Below, one piece after another: positions 41,728 to 49,808 of a DNA stretch of 64,000 nucleotides. The number at the start of each line of letters is the position of its first letter. Within the stretch, counting starts at the first letter, position 1. Below the pieces are notes generated by a model. The model worked only from the letters and a program-made list of their open reading frames with translations, made no database searches and was not told where the DNA came from. Made by a program: the position numbers and the translations under genes. This stretch comes from Bacillus infantis NRRL B-14911 (lineage in GTDB: Bacteria; Bacillota; Bacilli; Bacillales; Cytobacillaceae): positions 2,690,501 through 2,754,500 of the forward strand of contig NC_022524.1 of assembly GCF_000473245.1 (NCBI RefSeq), given 5' to 3'.

Positions 41728-42924
41728 CTATACATTCAGCCGTCGGACGGCTTTCCTTCCATGGAGGATCAAGTAAAGGACTGCAGCAATCAAGACAATC
41801 ACTGTTCCTATCATGTATATATAGCTGTAGCCTGAATGGGCCGCAGCAGTTCCGAGGATAAAAGAGCCAATGGCAAAGCCTCCGTCAAAAAAGACAAAGA
41901 AAGTCGCGGTTGCCGTCCCCTTTCTGCCTGCGGGAGCCGATTCCACTGCAATGGTTTGAAAACACGACACCAGCGTGCCAAAACCGATGCCGACAAATGC
42001 TCCTGAAAGCAGGAGCTGGAAGCTTGATGATGCCTGACTCAGCATCCAGACGCCGATCCCAAAGAAGAGGATGCACGGATAAATCACTTTATTTTCCCCG
42101 AACTGATCAAACCATCTTCCGGTAAATGGGCGGGAAAGCAATAACGCTGCGGCATAAACGACAAAGAAATAGCTTGCTGCCTGGACGAGGTCCAGCTCTC
42201 TCGCATACACCGAGATGAAGGAAATGACGCTCGAATAGACAAAAGATAATGTAAAAGCAACGAATCCGATGGGCACTGTCTTCCGTTCAAAGAAGTCCGA
42301 CAGCTTCATCTTTTTCCCTGCTGCTGCCTGCCGGGTCTGCCTGTCTTGCTGTTCTTTCAGCTCCATCATCAATCCGCAGGTAAGAGCAAGCAAGGAGCAG
42401 GCAATGCAAACCGCGAACAGTACGGTGTAACTGGCTGCTCCTATAATGGTCAGCCCGGCGAATGGTCCGATGACCATGGCAAGGTTCATGAAAGTGGCAT
42501 AATAGCCCATCCCTTCCCCGCGGCGCGCAGCCGGAATAATGGCTGCAGCAATAGCTCCTGTTGCGGTGGTTGCCATACCAAAGCCCGCACCGTGGATGAC
42601 CCGGATAATCAGCAGCACAAACGGTGATTTAACAAAAAGGTAAAGGATAGATCCAGCCAGGAAAATAGAGGCTCCGATGATCAAAATTTTCTTCGGGCCA
42701 AAGGTATCAAGCCATTTTCCTGAAAACGGCCTGAAAACTATCGCAGACAGAACAAATACCGTAATAACGAGCCCGATGGCCTGCCCTCCGCCCTGCAGTT
42801 CATCTGCTACATAAACCGGCAGTGTAACGGTCAGCATATAAAAAATTACAAATACAAAAAAACTGGCAAAGGAAATATTGATGAAATCCTTTGTCCAAAG
42901 CTGAGGTTTTTCCAACTGTTTCAC
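41728..42924 (-). CDS. MFS transporter (DHA1-like, YwoG type)
   Basis: 398 residues, 12 helices. Motif A occurs in both halves (RPFSGKWLDTFGPKKIL near 65-81 and RPFTGRWFDQFGENKVI near 265-281) and IRVIHGAGFGMATTATGAIAA is motif B. This is the layout of small proton-coupled efflux carriers such as YwoG of B. subtilis. Cargo unknown. It stands alone between LrgAB and the aldehyde dehydrogenase. Confidence 0.87.
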   Translation of the reverse strand: MKQLEKPQLWTKDFINISFASFFVFVIFYMLTVTLPVYVADELQGGGQAIGLVITVFVLSAIVFRPFSGKWLDTFGPKKILIIGASIFLAGSILYLFVKSPFVLLIIRVIHGAGFGMATTATGAIAAAIIPAARRGEGMGYYATFMNLAMVIGPFAGLTIIGAASYTVLFAVCIACSLLALTCGLMMELKEQQDRQTRQAAAGKKMKLSDFFERKTVPIGFVAFTLSFVYSSVISFISVYARELDLVQAASYFFVVYAAALLLSRPFTGRWFDQFGENKVIYPCILFFGIGVWMLSQASSSFQLLLSGAFVGIGFGTLVSCFQTIAVESAPAGRKGTATATFFVFFDGGFAIGSFILGTAAAHSGYSYIYMIGTVIVLIAAVLYLILHGRKAVRRLNV

Positions 42925-42957
42925 ATCTTTCTCCTGATATATGGATATATTTAACGC

Positions 42958-42994
42958 GGGAAAAGCTCCCCAAGTGATCTGAGGAGCTTTTCCC
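42958..42994. terminator. Terminator after the aldehyde dehydrogenase
   Basis: GGGAAAAGCTCC, a 12-base loop, GGAGCTTTTCCC. The T-run is inside the stem; on the minus strand it follows the aldehyde dehydrogenase gene. Confidence 0.75.
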
Positions 42995-43023
42995 TATATT
43001 ATAGGATATTTTCCTGTCTTTTA

Positions 43024-44490
43024 TTAGAATGGGAACTCACGATAAGTTTTTTGGACAGATACCCATTTGGTTGTTGTAAATTCTTCAATGAGCCAAGGAT
43101 TGCCGAAACGGCCGACGCCTGAAGCTTTATTGCCGCCGAATGGAATATCCGGCTGCGCATTAACAGTCTGATCGTTGATATGAGTCACACCGCTGTCAAT
43201 CTGCAGGGCATATTGCTGCGCTTTTTCAAGATCCTGCGTAAAGATGGATGATGACAGTCCATACTCTGTTTCAGAGGCAATCCTGATCGCTTCTTCATCA
43301 CTTTCAACCGGAATGATGGTTGCGATTGGCGAAAAGACTTCAGTCTGAGCAAGGGCAGAATCATTTTTCACATCTTTGAAAACGTACGGAGTCAAGATGT
43401 TGCCAACTCTTTGTCCTTCAAGCGCAATTTTCTCGCCGTTTGCAATGGCGGCTTCGATGACTGCCTGAGCCTTCTGCAGCTGCCTATCGTTGATCAGCGG
43501 TCCAACGACAGTTGCAGGATCCTTTGGATTGCCATAAGGAAGTGCTTTTGCTCTGTCGACGAATTTATTTGTAAATTCTTCAGCAATATCCTTATGGACA
43601 ATGATCCTGTTTGTGATCATGCAGATTTGGCCCTGGTGGACGAATTTTCCGAAGATAGCAGCATCAACAGCACGGTCAACATCTGCATCTGAAAGGACGA
43701 TGAATGGATTGTTTCCGCCAAGCTCCAATGCCACTTTTTTCAGGTTCCTTCCGGCAATTTCCCCGACATGTCTTCCGACAGCGGTTGAGCCAGTGAATGA
43801 AATGAAGCGTGGAATTGGGTGTTCAAGCAGATAGTCGCCTGTCCCATCTGTTTTCGGATCTGTGAGCAGAAGGTTCAGGACCCCTGCCGGCAGGCCGGCT
43901 TCTTCAAAAGCTTTTGTCAGGATGACGCCGCCAGTGATGCCTGTTGCCACATCCGGCTTATGCACAACTGCATTACCAAGGGCAATGGCTGGCGCTATGG
44001 TCCTTACTGACAGGTTAAGCGGGAAGTTGAATGGCGAAATGGAGGTGATGACACCCACCGGCACGCGGTACACGTGGTTTTCCTTCCCTTCAATAGTTGC
44101 CGGAACCTGGTTCACGACATTTACTTCATCAGCAAATTTGATCGCTTCCTCCAGCTCCTCAAATGTGATCTGCAGGGCAATATTGGCCGCAAGAATGGTT
44201 CCGCCTGTTTCTGAAGTATAAATATCTATAATTTCTTTTTTATGTTCTTCAAGATAGGCAATTACTTTCCTTAAAACTTCTTTGCGTTCCCCGGGGGTTG
44301 TCTTTGCCCATTTCTTTTGTGCTTTTTCAGCTGTAAGCATAGCCTGATCAATGTCAGCCTCATTTACAGTTTTTACAGTATAAAGCCTGGAATCGTCATA
44401 TGGATTCAATACATCGATTGTATTGGCGCCGCTTCCCTCCAGCCATTTACCGTTAATATATTGTTTGGTGTAATCCTTAAAATTGACCAT
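43024..44490 (-). CDS. NAD(P)-dependent aldehyde dehydrogenase, aromatic-aldehyde type
   Basis: 488 residues, standard ALDH length. Catalytic set: Asn155 (SPFNFP), Glu256 (LELGGNNP) and Cys290 (HQGQICM), plus nucleotide loop FTGSTAVGRHV near 232-242. The sequence style (DQAMLTAEKAQKKWAKT, FVHQGQICMITNRIIVHKDI) resembles benzaldehyde/vanillin dehydrogenases such as YfmT of B. subtilis, which oxidise aromatic aldehydes to acids. The promoter region holds two identical-type palindromes, suggesting control by a dimeric repressor. Confidence 0.9.
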   Translation of the reverse strand: MVNFKDYTKQYINGKWLEGSGANTIDVLNPYDDSRLYTVKTVNEADIDQAMLTAEKAQKKWAKTTPGERKEVLRKVIAYLEEHKKEIIDIYTSETGGTILAANIALQITFEELEEAIKFADEVNVVNQVPATIEGKENHVYRVPVGVITSISPFNFPLNLSVRTIAPAIALGNAVVHKPDVATGITGGVILTKAFEEAGLPAGVLNLLLTDPKTDGTGDYLLEHPIPRFISFTGSTAVGRHVGEIAGRNLKKVALELGGNNPFIVLSDADVDRAVDAAIFGKFVHQGQICMITNRIIVHKDIAEEFTNKFVDRAKALPYGNPKDPATVVGPLINDRQLQKAQAVIEAAIANGEKIALEGQRVGNILTPYVFKDVKNDSALAQTEVFSPIATIIPVESDEEAIRIASETEYGLSSSIFTQDLEKAQQYALQIDSGVTHINDQTVNAQPDIPFGGNKASGVGRFGNPWLIEEFTTTKWVSVQKTYREFPF

Positions 44491-44535
44491 AAATCTCTCC
44501 CTCTCCCTTAAACTTACTGCAAAGAAGATTCCTAG

Positions 44536-44610
44536 GTTGCTATAGCAACATTTAGGGTCACGTCATCAGCAGCACTAGAATCTTAACACATATAAAGTTG
44601 CTATAACAAC
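44536..44610. promoter_or_regulatory. Paired palindromic operators over the ALDH promoter
   Basis: GTTGCTATAGCAAC (44536-44549) and GTTGCTATAACAAC (44597-44610) are near-identical palindromes 61 bp apart. On the minus strand a promoter TTGTTA (44609-44604), 18 bases, TAAGAT (44585-44580) overlaps the distal copy. Binding of one dimer at each would block the aldehyde dehydrogenase promoter. The regulator is not encoded next to it. Confidence 0.65.
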
Positions 44611-44721
44611 TTATGTGCTTAGCTGGCTAACCTTTTTAAAACAGGAGTTTATACCCAGAAACTTAAGGAGGACACCGTCCGTAAATAAGCTATACCGAAA
44701 CAAATGTCTGAGGAGGAAAGC

Positions 44722-46422
44722 ATGAAGGGACGCAAACGAAGGTATTTATTATTATCATGTATATTGAGCAGCTTTCTGATCATCTCTGCCTGCAGCCCTA
44801 CGGAAGCTGATAAAGAAAAAACACAGGCTGCCCAGCAGGAGGAAGATAAATACGAAAAACTCGCAAAGGATCAGAATAAGGAGTCAGAGCTGGAGCCGAT
44901 TGAATTGACTTCCTACAGCGAAGAGGTTGGGCTGAAACTGAAGGAACCGGCTTACAAGGAATTTACCGTCAATGAGAAGGCGGTTATCGAGGGGACGATC
45001 GAAAAATCAGCCAGCCTGAAATCTGACTTTGTCTGGATCAAAGTCCATGCAGCTGAAGAGGGTCCGGCAGGCACTGACCACGAATATTACACAAAAATTG
45101 AAGACGGAAAATTTAAGCAGGAGCTTCACTTCTTCAACGGTGAGGGAGAGTATCAGGTAAAGGTGCAGATTCCGAGTATGGATCAGGAAAACTATTATTA
45201 TGATACTGCATCTTTCACGGTCCATAATGTGAATCCGCAGATCGTCCGCGATGTCACATATACCCCTTTCGGACAGGAGGATGAAATCAGCCTGGATCTT
45301 AAGTCCAGCTATGTTGAGGATAATGAGATCTTTAAGCTTGAGGGAAGCGCCGGCAGGCTTAGCGACAATGATACAATCATGATTAAACTGAATAAGGATG
45401 CTGATACCTGGACACATGTCCTGCCGGTTGAACAGGGCAAGTTCACCTACGATGTTCCCCTTCTATACGGAAAAGGTCTCCACGAGCTGGAAGTGCTTGT
45501 GCCTGACAAAGAACGGGAGAACTATTACCAGACTGCCACAACGCTTCTGATCGACAATCAGTCAGACAGGACCATGAAGCCAATCGAGTTTTATGAAGCT
45601 TACAGGGAACGTGGTGTCACACTGAAGGCTCCGCAGTTTGGAGGAGAAGAGTCCAATGGTGAATATACGGTAAAAGGAAAAATAGATCCTGAGGCTGATT
45701 TCGGACCTGAAACCACGCACATCTATGTTTCTACCAAAAAAGGCGAGGATGAAGCACTTGATGTCATTCCTGTAGAAAAATTTGAATTCGACGGCTCCTT
45801 CTACCTCCGCTTCGGGCCGGGCACTTATGAAGTAACGCTGAGTGTACCGGAAATCAAGGAAGAAAACAGTGACAGTTTCCGCTATTACGGCTTTGCTTCC
45901 TTTGAAGTGGAAGCAGAAAGCGAAGATAAGCGCGACCTTCTGCCATCAAGGGGCGTCGAGTCAGAAGCACCAGAAATCAAGAGTCTTGCCGGCAAACTGA
46001 CAGAGGGAAAAAGCACTGAGAAGGAAAAAATCAAAGCCATCTATGAATATGTCGCCAAAAATGTTTCCTATGATGTCGACAAATATGAAAATAGTACATT
46101 CAGCTGGGATGACAGCGCCCTGAAAACGCTGGAAACGAAAACCGGCGTCTGCCAGGATTATGCCTACCTCTCCACCGCACTATTGCGTGCCAGCGGGATT
46201 GAAGCAAGAATCATTGAGGGTACCGCGCGCGGCGGCTTCTGGCCATCCAACCATGCCTGGGTCGAAGCAAAAGCGAACGGCAGCTGGATCGTCATGGACC
46301 CGACCTGGGGAGCCGGCTATATTCAAGACGATCAATTCGTTGCCAAATATACCGATAAATACTTTGAGCCCAATCCGGCCGAATTTGAAAAGACCCATAC
46401 AAGAAAAGGGGTCACCTACTAA
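44722..46422 (+). CDS. Transglutaminase-like lipoprotein with three Ig-like repeats
   Basis: ATG at 44722 follows GAGGAGGAAAGC; 566 residues. Lipobox ISAC in YLLLSCILSSFLIISAC. Three related beta domains of about 100 residues follow; each ends with a strand-turn such as GEYQVKVQIPSMDQENYYYDTASFTV, HELEVLVPDKERENYYQTAT or TYEVTLSVPEIKEEN. The C-terminal transglutaminase-like domain has Cys477 (TGVCQDYAYL), His511 (SNHAWVEA) and Asp526 (VMDPTWGAG). It is probably a surface protein acting on or binding cell-wall peptides. Substrate unknown. Confidence 0.85.
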   Translation: MKGRKRRYLLLSCILSSFLIISACSPTEADKEKTQAAQQEEDKYEKLAKDQNKESELEPIELTSYSEEVGLKLKEPAYKEFTVNEKAVIEGTIEKSASLKSDFVWIKVHAAEEGPAGTDHEYYTKIEDGKFKQELHFFNGEGEYQVKVQIPSMDQENYYYDTASFTVHNVNPQIVRDVTYTPFGQEDEISLDLKSSYVEDNEIFKLEGSAGRLSDNDTIMIKLNKDADTWTHVLPVEQGKFTYDVPLLYGKGLHELEVLVPDKERENYYQTATTLLIDNQSDRTMKPIEFYEAYRERGVTLKAPQFGGEESNGEYTVKGKIDPEADFGPETTHIYVSTKKGEDEALDVIPVEKFEFDGSFYLRFGPGTYEVTLSVPEIKEENSDSFRYYGFASFEVEAESEDKRDLLPSRGVESEAPEIKSLAGKLTEGKSTEKEKIKAIYEYVAKNVSYDVDKYENSTFSWDDSALKTLETKTGVCQDYAYLSTALLRASGIEARIIEGTARGGFWPSNHAWVEAKANGSWIVMDPTWGAGYIQDDQFVAKYTDKYFEPNPAEFEKTHTRKGVTY

Positions 46423-46579
46423 AATATTTGGAGAGACAGAACCTTGGCGTACTGTCTCTTCTTTTTAAAAGGGTCATTTTCATATAGGGCGAAAGACCAT
46501 AATATGGTAGTATAAAACTAGATAGAAGTGAAAATTCTGAAAAAACCAAATGTCAAATCTTTAAAAGGGGGAGTTGCAA

Positions 46580-46795
46580 ATGACAGGTTTGGTCACTGTA
46601 GTAATGATTTTTTCCATCCCGCTTGTCGCCATCGTCACAAGCCATTATCAATCACTTGCCAAAACAAAAGTAAAAATCATTGAAAAAGAGCTGGAACTGG
46701 AAAAATTGAAACATGAGAATTATTTAATAGAAACGCAGAAGATGAGGATTGAATTGGAGAAGATGAAGCTGGAGGGGCCTTTGGAGGTAAAGTAA
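46580..46795 (+). CDS. Small membrane-anchored coiled-coil protein
   Basis: ATG at 46580 with GGGGGAG six bases upstream; 71 residues. One membrane helix (LVTVVMIFSIPLVAIVTSHY) is followed by a charged heptad-like coiled coil (KVKIIEKELELEKLKHENYLIETQKMRIEL, positions 30-60). Similar to small PspB-like proteins in form, but not clearly of that family. Confidence 0.65.
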   Translation: MTGLVTVVMIFSIPLVAIVTSHYQSLAKTKVKIIEKELELEKLKHENYLIETQKMRIELEKMKLEGPLEVK

Positions 46796-46827
46796 CACAT
46801 CTGTATCCTGTGGCAGAGGAATTTATT

Positions 46828-46860
46828 CCTTCCCCTCTTTTCATCGAAAAGAGGGGAAGG
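46828..46860. repeat. Long perfect inverted repeat
   Basis: CCTTCCCCTCTTTTC (46828-46842), a 3-base loop, GAAAAGAGGGGAAGG (46846-46860). No T-run follows on either strand, so ordinary termination is doubtful, though it directly follows the small membrane protein gene. Confidence 0.75.
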
Positions 46861-46885
46861 AGTATAATATCCTTCAATGCTGAAG

Positions 46886-47218
46886 CCAGAGCTGAACAGG
46901 AAATTCACTTTGCCTTTCCACTCAAACAGGTCCTGAAGAGCTGCAGCAGGCTCTTTTGCATTAAACCATCACCAAACTGAGGATCTGGTTCCCTATTTGC
47001 CTAAAATAGAATGTCCGGCAACCCTTTTGTTTGGGGCAGCATGACCGGTACGCGGTTCCCTATTGGGGGCTGTTTCAGCTTCAGCATGCTCCACATTCAG
47101 TTTTCAGGCTGATACCAAATGCAAGCTATTATTTCAATGATTGATCAGCCAAGTATTGTTCCCGCAGAACTGCTGGCCCACCTTAAAAATGCTGTACAAA
47201 CAAGACAGCTATCCATTT
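46886..47218 (+). pseudogene. Frameshifted remnant of an alpha/beta hydrolase
   Basis: Three short frames in series read as one hydrolase C-terminus: TEDLVPYLPKIECPATLLFGAA, then after a shift HDRYAVPYWGLFQLQHAP and HSVFRLIPNASYYFND, and after another shift QPSIVPAELLAHLKNA. The order (strand 'CPATLLFG', acid region 'HDRYAVP', strand 'FRLIPNA') is that of hydrolase fold proteins, but at least two frameshifts and a stop break it, and the catalytic serine region is missing. Clearly non-functional. Confidence 0.6.
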
Positions 47219-47230
47219 AGCTGTCTTGTT
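47199..47230 (-). terminator. Hairpin after the ROK kinase gene
   Basis: AACAAGACAGCTA and its exact reverse complement around a 6-base loop. On the minus strand the stem ends in TTGTTTGT. It lies about 60 bases after the ROK gene stop and at the end of the hydrolase remnant. Confidence 0.55.
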
Positions 47231-47288
47231 GACATGGCTTATGAATCAGTTTTTTGTACAGCGGGTAAAGGAAGGACAGAATTCAAAT

Positions 47289-48194
47289 TTATTCTTTTGC
47301 TTGGTTTAACGCCATATAGCCGGCACCGATCACCCCTGCTTCTCCCCCAAACTCACAGATGCCAAGCTTTATTTTGCCTCTTAGATTGGCATATAATTTT
47401 TCCTTCATTTTATGGTTAATCTCATCTATCAGCCAGGGATTGCAGCAGATTACAGCTCCGCCAAGGACAAATGCTCCTGGGTCCATGAGCTGAATGATGG
47501 AGGCGACAGCTCTGGAAAAATGCTCAATCCATTCCTTGATCACTTTAACGGCTATCTCTTCCTTATCTTTAAATTTTTCAAACAGGTATTCTGCGTCCGC
47601 ACTTTCACCATATATTAGCTTACTCCTGGCATCAAGAGCCCTGCCGCTGCAAAGAGATTCCAGTGTCATTTCCTTGGTCCCTTCCTCTTCGCTTGCCTGG
47701 CCGATGATCATTCTACCCGCTTCGCCTGCATATCCATTGTCCCCCCTGATCATTTGACCGTTATAGTAAACACTCATCCCAATGCCAGTGCTCACTGTCA
47801 TGTAGAGAGAATAGCTTTTTCCTGCAGCAGCTCCCTTTTCAGCTTCCAGCAGCCCTGCTGCGTTGACATCATTGTCAAAGTAAACGTCAAGCCCAGGAAA
47901 GCAGGATTGTATGTACTCAATTCTTATTCCGTCAAGAACAGGAATGTTGTCTGCATCTTTTATTACTTGTGTCTGTTCATTCCATGGAACAGGCAGGGCA
48001 ATTCCAATTTTCTTAGCATTTTTCTGAGGATCGACCCTTTCAGCCATCCGGAAGATTTCACCAAACATTTCATCTGTCGTTTTAAATCTCCTGGTTATTG
48101 CCGTCTCCATACGGATCACCGACAGCTCTTTTCCGATAAGTCCCACGCGAATATTTGTAGCGCCTATATCTACACCAATTACGTATTCATTCAT
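47289..48194 (-). CDS. ROK-family sugar kinase-like protein
   Basis: 301 residues. Phosphate-binding DIGATNIRVGLI near 9-20, the catalytic region VYFDNDVNAAGLLEAEKGAA near 104-123 (DNDVNAA) and STGIGMSVYYNGQMIRGDNGYAGEAGRMI near 135-163 are ROK features. The usual zinc site CXCGXXGCXE is absent; the spot reads LESLCSGRALDARSK with one cysteine. It is therefore an unusual ROK member, perhaps a kinase for glucose or an amino sugar. It begins divergently from nothing and stands alone. Confidence 0.83.
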   Translation of the reverse strand: MNEYVIGVDIGATNIRVGLIGKELSVIRMETAITRRFKTTDEMFGEIFRMAERVDPQKNAKKIGIALPVPWNEQTQVIKDADNIPVLDGIRIEYIQSCFPGLDVYFDNDVNAAGLLEAEKGAAAGKSYSLYMTVSTGIGMSVYYNGQMIRGDNGYAGEAGRMIIGQASEEEGTKEMTLESLCSGRALDARSKLIYGESADAEYLFEKFKDKEEIAVKVIKEWIEHFSRAVASIIQLMDPGAFVLGGAVICCNPWLIDEINHKMKEKLYANLRGKIKLGICEFGGEAGVIGAGYMALNQAKE

Positions 48195-48511
48195 TTAGAC
48201 ATAGCTCCTTACCCAGCAACTCTATGTTTATTATTTATTTTTGAGGAATCGTTCAATAAAAACAATTAAGACCTGCTTCCATGCTGACAGGCAGGAACGA
48301 AACTCCATTTGAGTATATATCCTTTGATGTCCACCAATCTTCTATTTTTCTTTGCTCCTGTCAATCTGAAACTAATTTTCTCATTCACAGTATCCAGGTG
48401 CAAATATAATATGGATTGCACTAATACTGCAACTTTAGTGGAAGCAGAAAGATTGACTCCAAATTTTTAGAACAGCATTACAAATGGGTCCTCAATTCAT
48501 CAAATAGAAAA

Positions 48512-48702
48512 AAAATAAGCGGAGATTTTCCAGCTAAATACAGAATAGAGCTCAATTCGAGGTAAATAAGGGGAGATTTTCCGGTTATGCAAAATAAAAT
48601 ACCACATTATTACGTTTTTGGAGCCAATAAGCGGAATTTCTCCGTCTATTTGAGCTGTTTTTTATAGAAATTTCTATTTAAGAGGAATTCTTCCGTCTAT
48701 TA
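48512..48702. repeat. Degenerate repeat block, AATAAGCGGARATTYTCC motif
   Basis: Similar motifs occur near 48514, 48564, 48625 and 48678 (the last as TTTAAGAGGAATTCTTCC), each followed by a polypyrimidine/AT stretch. Spacing is 50-61 bases. The block abuts the stop of the nuclease gene. From 48195 to 48511 I see nothing that I can name. Confidence 0.6.
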
Positions 48703-48703
48703 A

Positions 48704-49366
48704 TCAGACTGGGTTCTTGACCTGATACCCTACCCGATAAGATCGAATCCTCTGAGTGCCAGATGCGGGGATCAGCATCTTTTTTTCGACCAGTTGGGAA
48801 AGTACCTTTTTTACTGTCTTGGCACTTAGTTTTAGATACTTCTCGACTTCTTTTGGAGATATGTCTTCTCCTTTTCGAATCACTAGCCGAAGCACTTCCT
48901 TTTCAAGAAAGGACAAAGAAGTTTGGTCCAGCTCATCACCCATCCATCTGCCTATCACTTGCTGAACAACCTGTTGGCATCTGCGGGGATTCTCTTTTAC
49001 TTGATCAAAAGAAAAGCGGATGACGGTCCATCTATCAATCACCAGCTGGTTTTGACGTTCCAGGCTGTCGGAAAATTGCCATCTGCTGATGTTCTTTAGG
49101 TGAGGGCCATACCCGTCGACCTCTAAACAAACCTTGATGCCGGGACGGATATAAGCAAAATCCAAATACCTTTTCCCATCATTGTAATTATCAATTTCAT
49201 ATTCAGGGTGTAGATAATTAAACTGGTAAAATACTGGCCACCACACTTGCTTCAAAAACAGCATTTCAGCATGTTTGTGACCTTCTTCCAGGCGCCGCAG
49301 CCGCTCACCGGTTCTTGCCTGTAAGTGTGAATGTAAAAATGCCTGATATTCTTCTTCAAATCCCAT
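48704..49366 (-). CDS. PD-(D/E)XK nuclease-like domain fused to a winged helix
   Basis: ATG at 49366 follows TAGGAGAGGGATAT; 220 residues. The N-terminal two-thirds match a Vsr/DUF559-like nuclease core: YLDFAYIRPGIKVCLEVDGYGPHLKNISRWQFSDSLERQNQL with Asp-x(~12)-Glu-x-Asp, then DRWTVIRFSFDQVKENPRRC. The C-terminal part, LRLVIRKGEDISPKEVEKYL, AKTVKKVLSQLVEKKMLI, is a winged helix. Proteins like this are often labelled transcriptional regulators, but the first domain looks enzymatic. Role unknown; it stands alone. Confidence 0.7.
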   Translation of the reverse strand: MGFEEEYQAFLHSHLQARTGERLRRLEEGHKHAEMLFLKQVWWPVFYQFNYLHPEYEIDNYNDGKRYLDFAYIRPGIKVCLEVDGYGPHLKNISRWQFSDSLERQNQLVIDRWTVIRFSFDQVKENPRRCQQVVQQVIGRWMGDELDQTSLSFLEKEVLRLVIRKGEDISPKEVEKYLKLSAKTVKKVLSQLVEKKMLIPASGTQRIRSYRVGYQVKNPV

Positions 49367-49743
49367 ATATCCCTCTCCTATCAATAAGAAAATGAACAGC
49401 ATAGGCTTTAATAGCTTCCAATGAATCATATCCATTCTTGATTCATTTGTTTTAATAGGACGATTTTTGAATGACTTTGGAAAATAATGAGTGGTAAATG
49501 TAGTGAAAAAAAGAGGATTGGAAACAGGCAAACAGAATTGTGGAGCAGCAATGATAAAAGAATATTTCGATGATAACCCTTGGATAAACTAATTTTAGTG
49601 TATTAGATTTCTAACAATTGTCAATCAACTTATGCCATTCGACAATAATTCTTATCTAACATCTCCTAACCTTAAGAGAGATTTGGGTTAAAACCTCACC
49701 TACTTATTATAGGCTTCAATTCATCTTGAGAAGGCACAAAACA

Positions 49744-49780
49744 AAAAAAGCGGGGCATCCATCCTGGATACCCTGCTCAT
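49744..49780 (-). terminator. Rho-independent terminator of the isomerase operon
   Basis: Minus strand GCAGGGTATCCAGGATGGATGCCCCGC then TTTTTTTGTTTTG. It follows the last isomerase gene. Bases 49367-49743 upstream of the nuclease gene hold nothing I can support. Confidence 0.75.
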
Positions 49781-49808
49781 AAACTTAGCTACTTGCTACT
49801 GAAAATCA

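Noticed and set aside
46828-46860. Terminator
   Set aside because: The stem is strong but no T-run follows on either strand; kept as an inverted repeat only.
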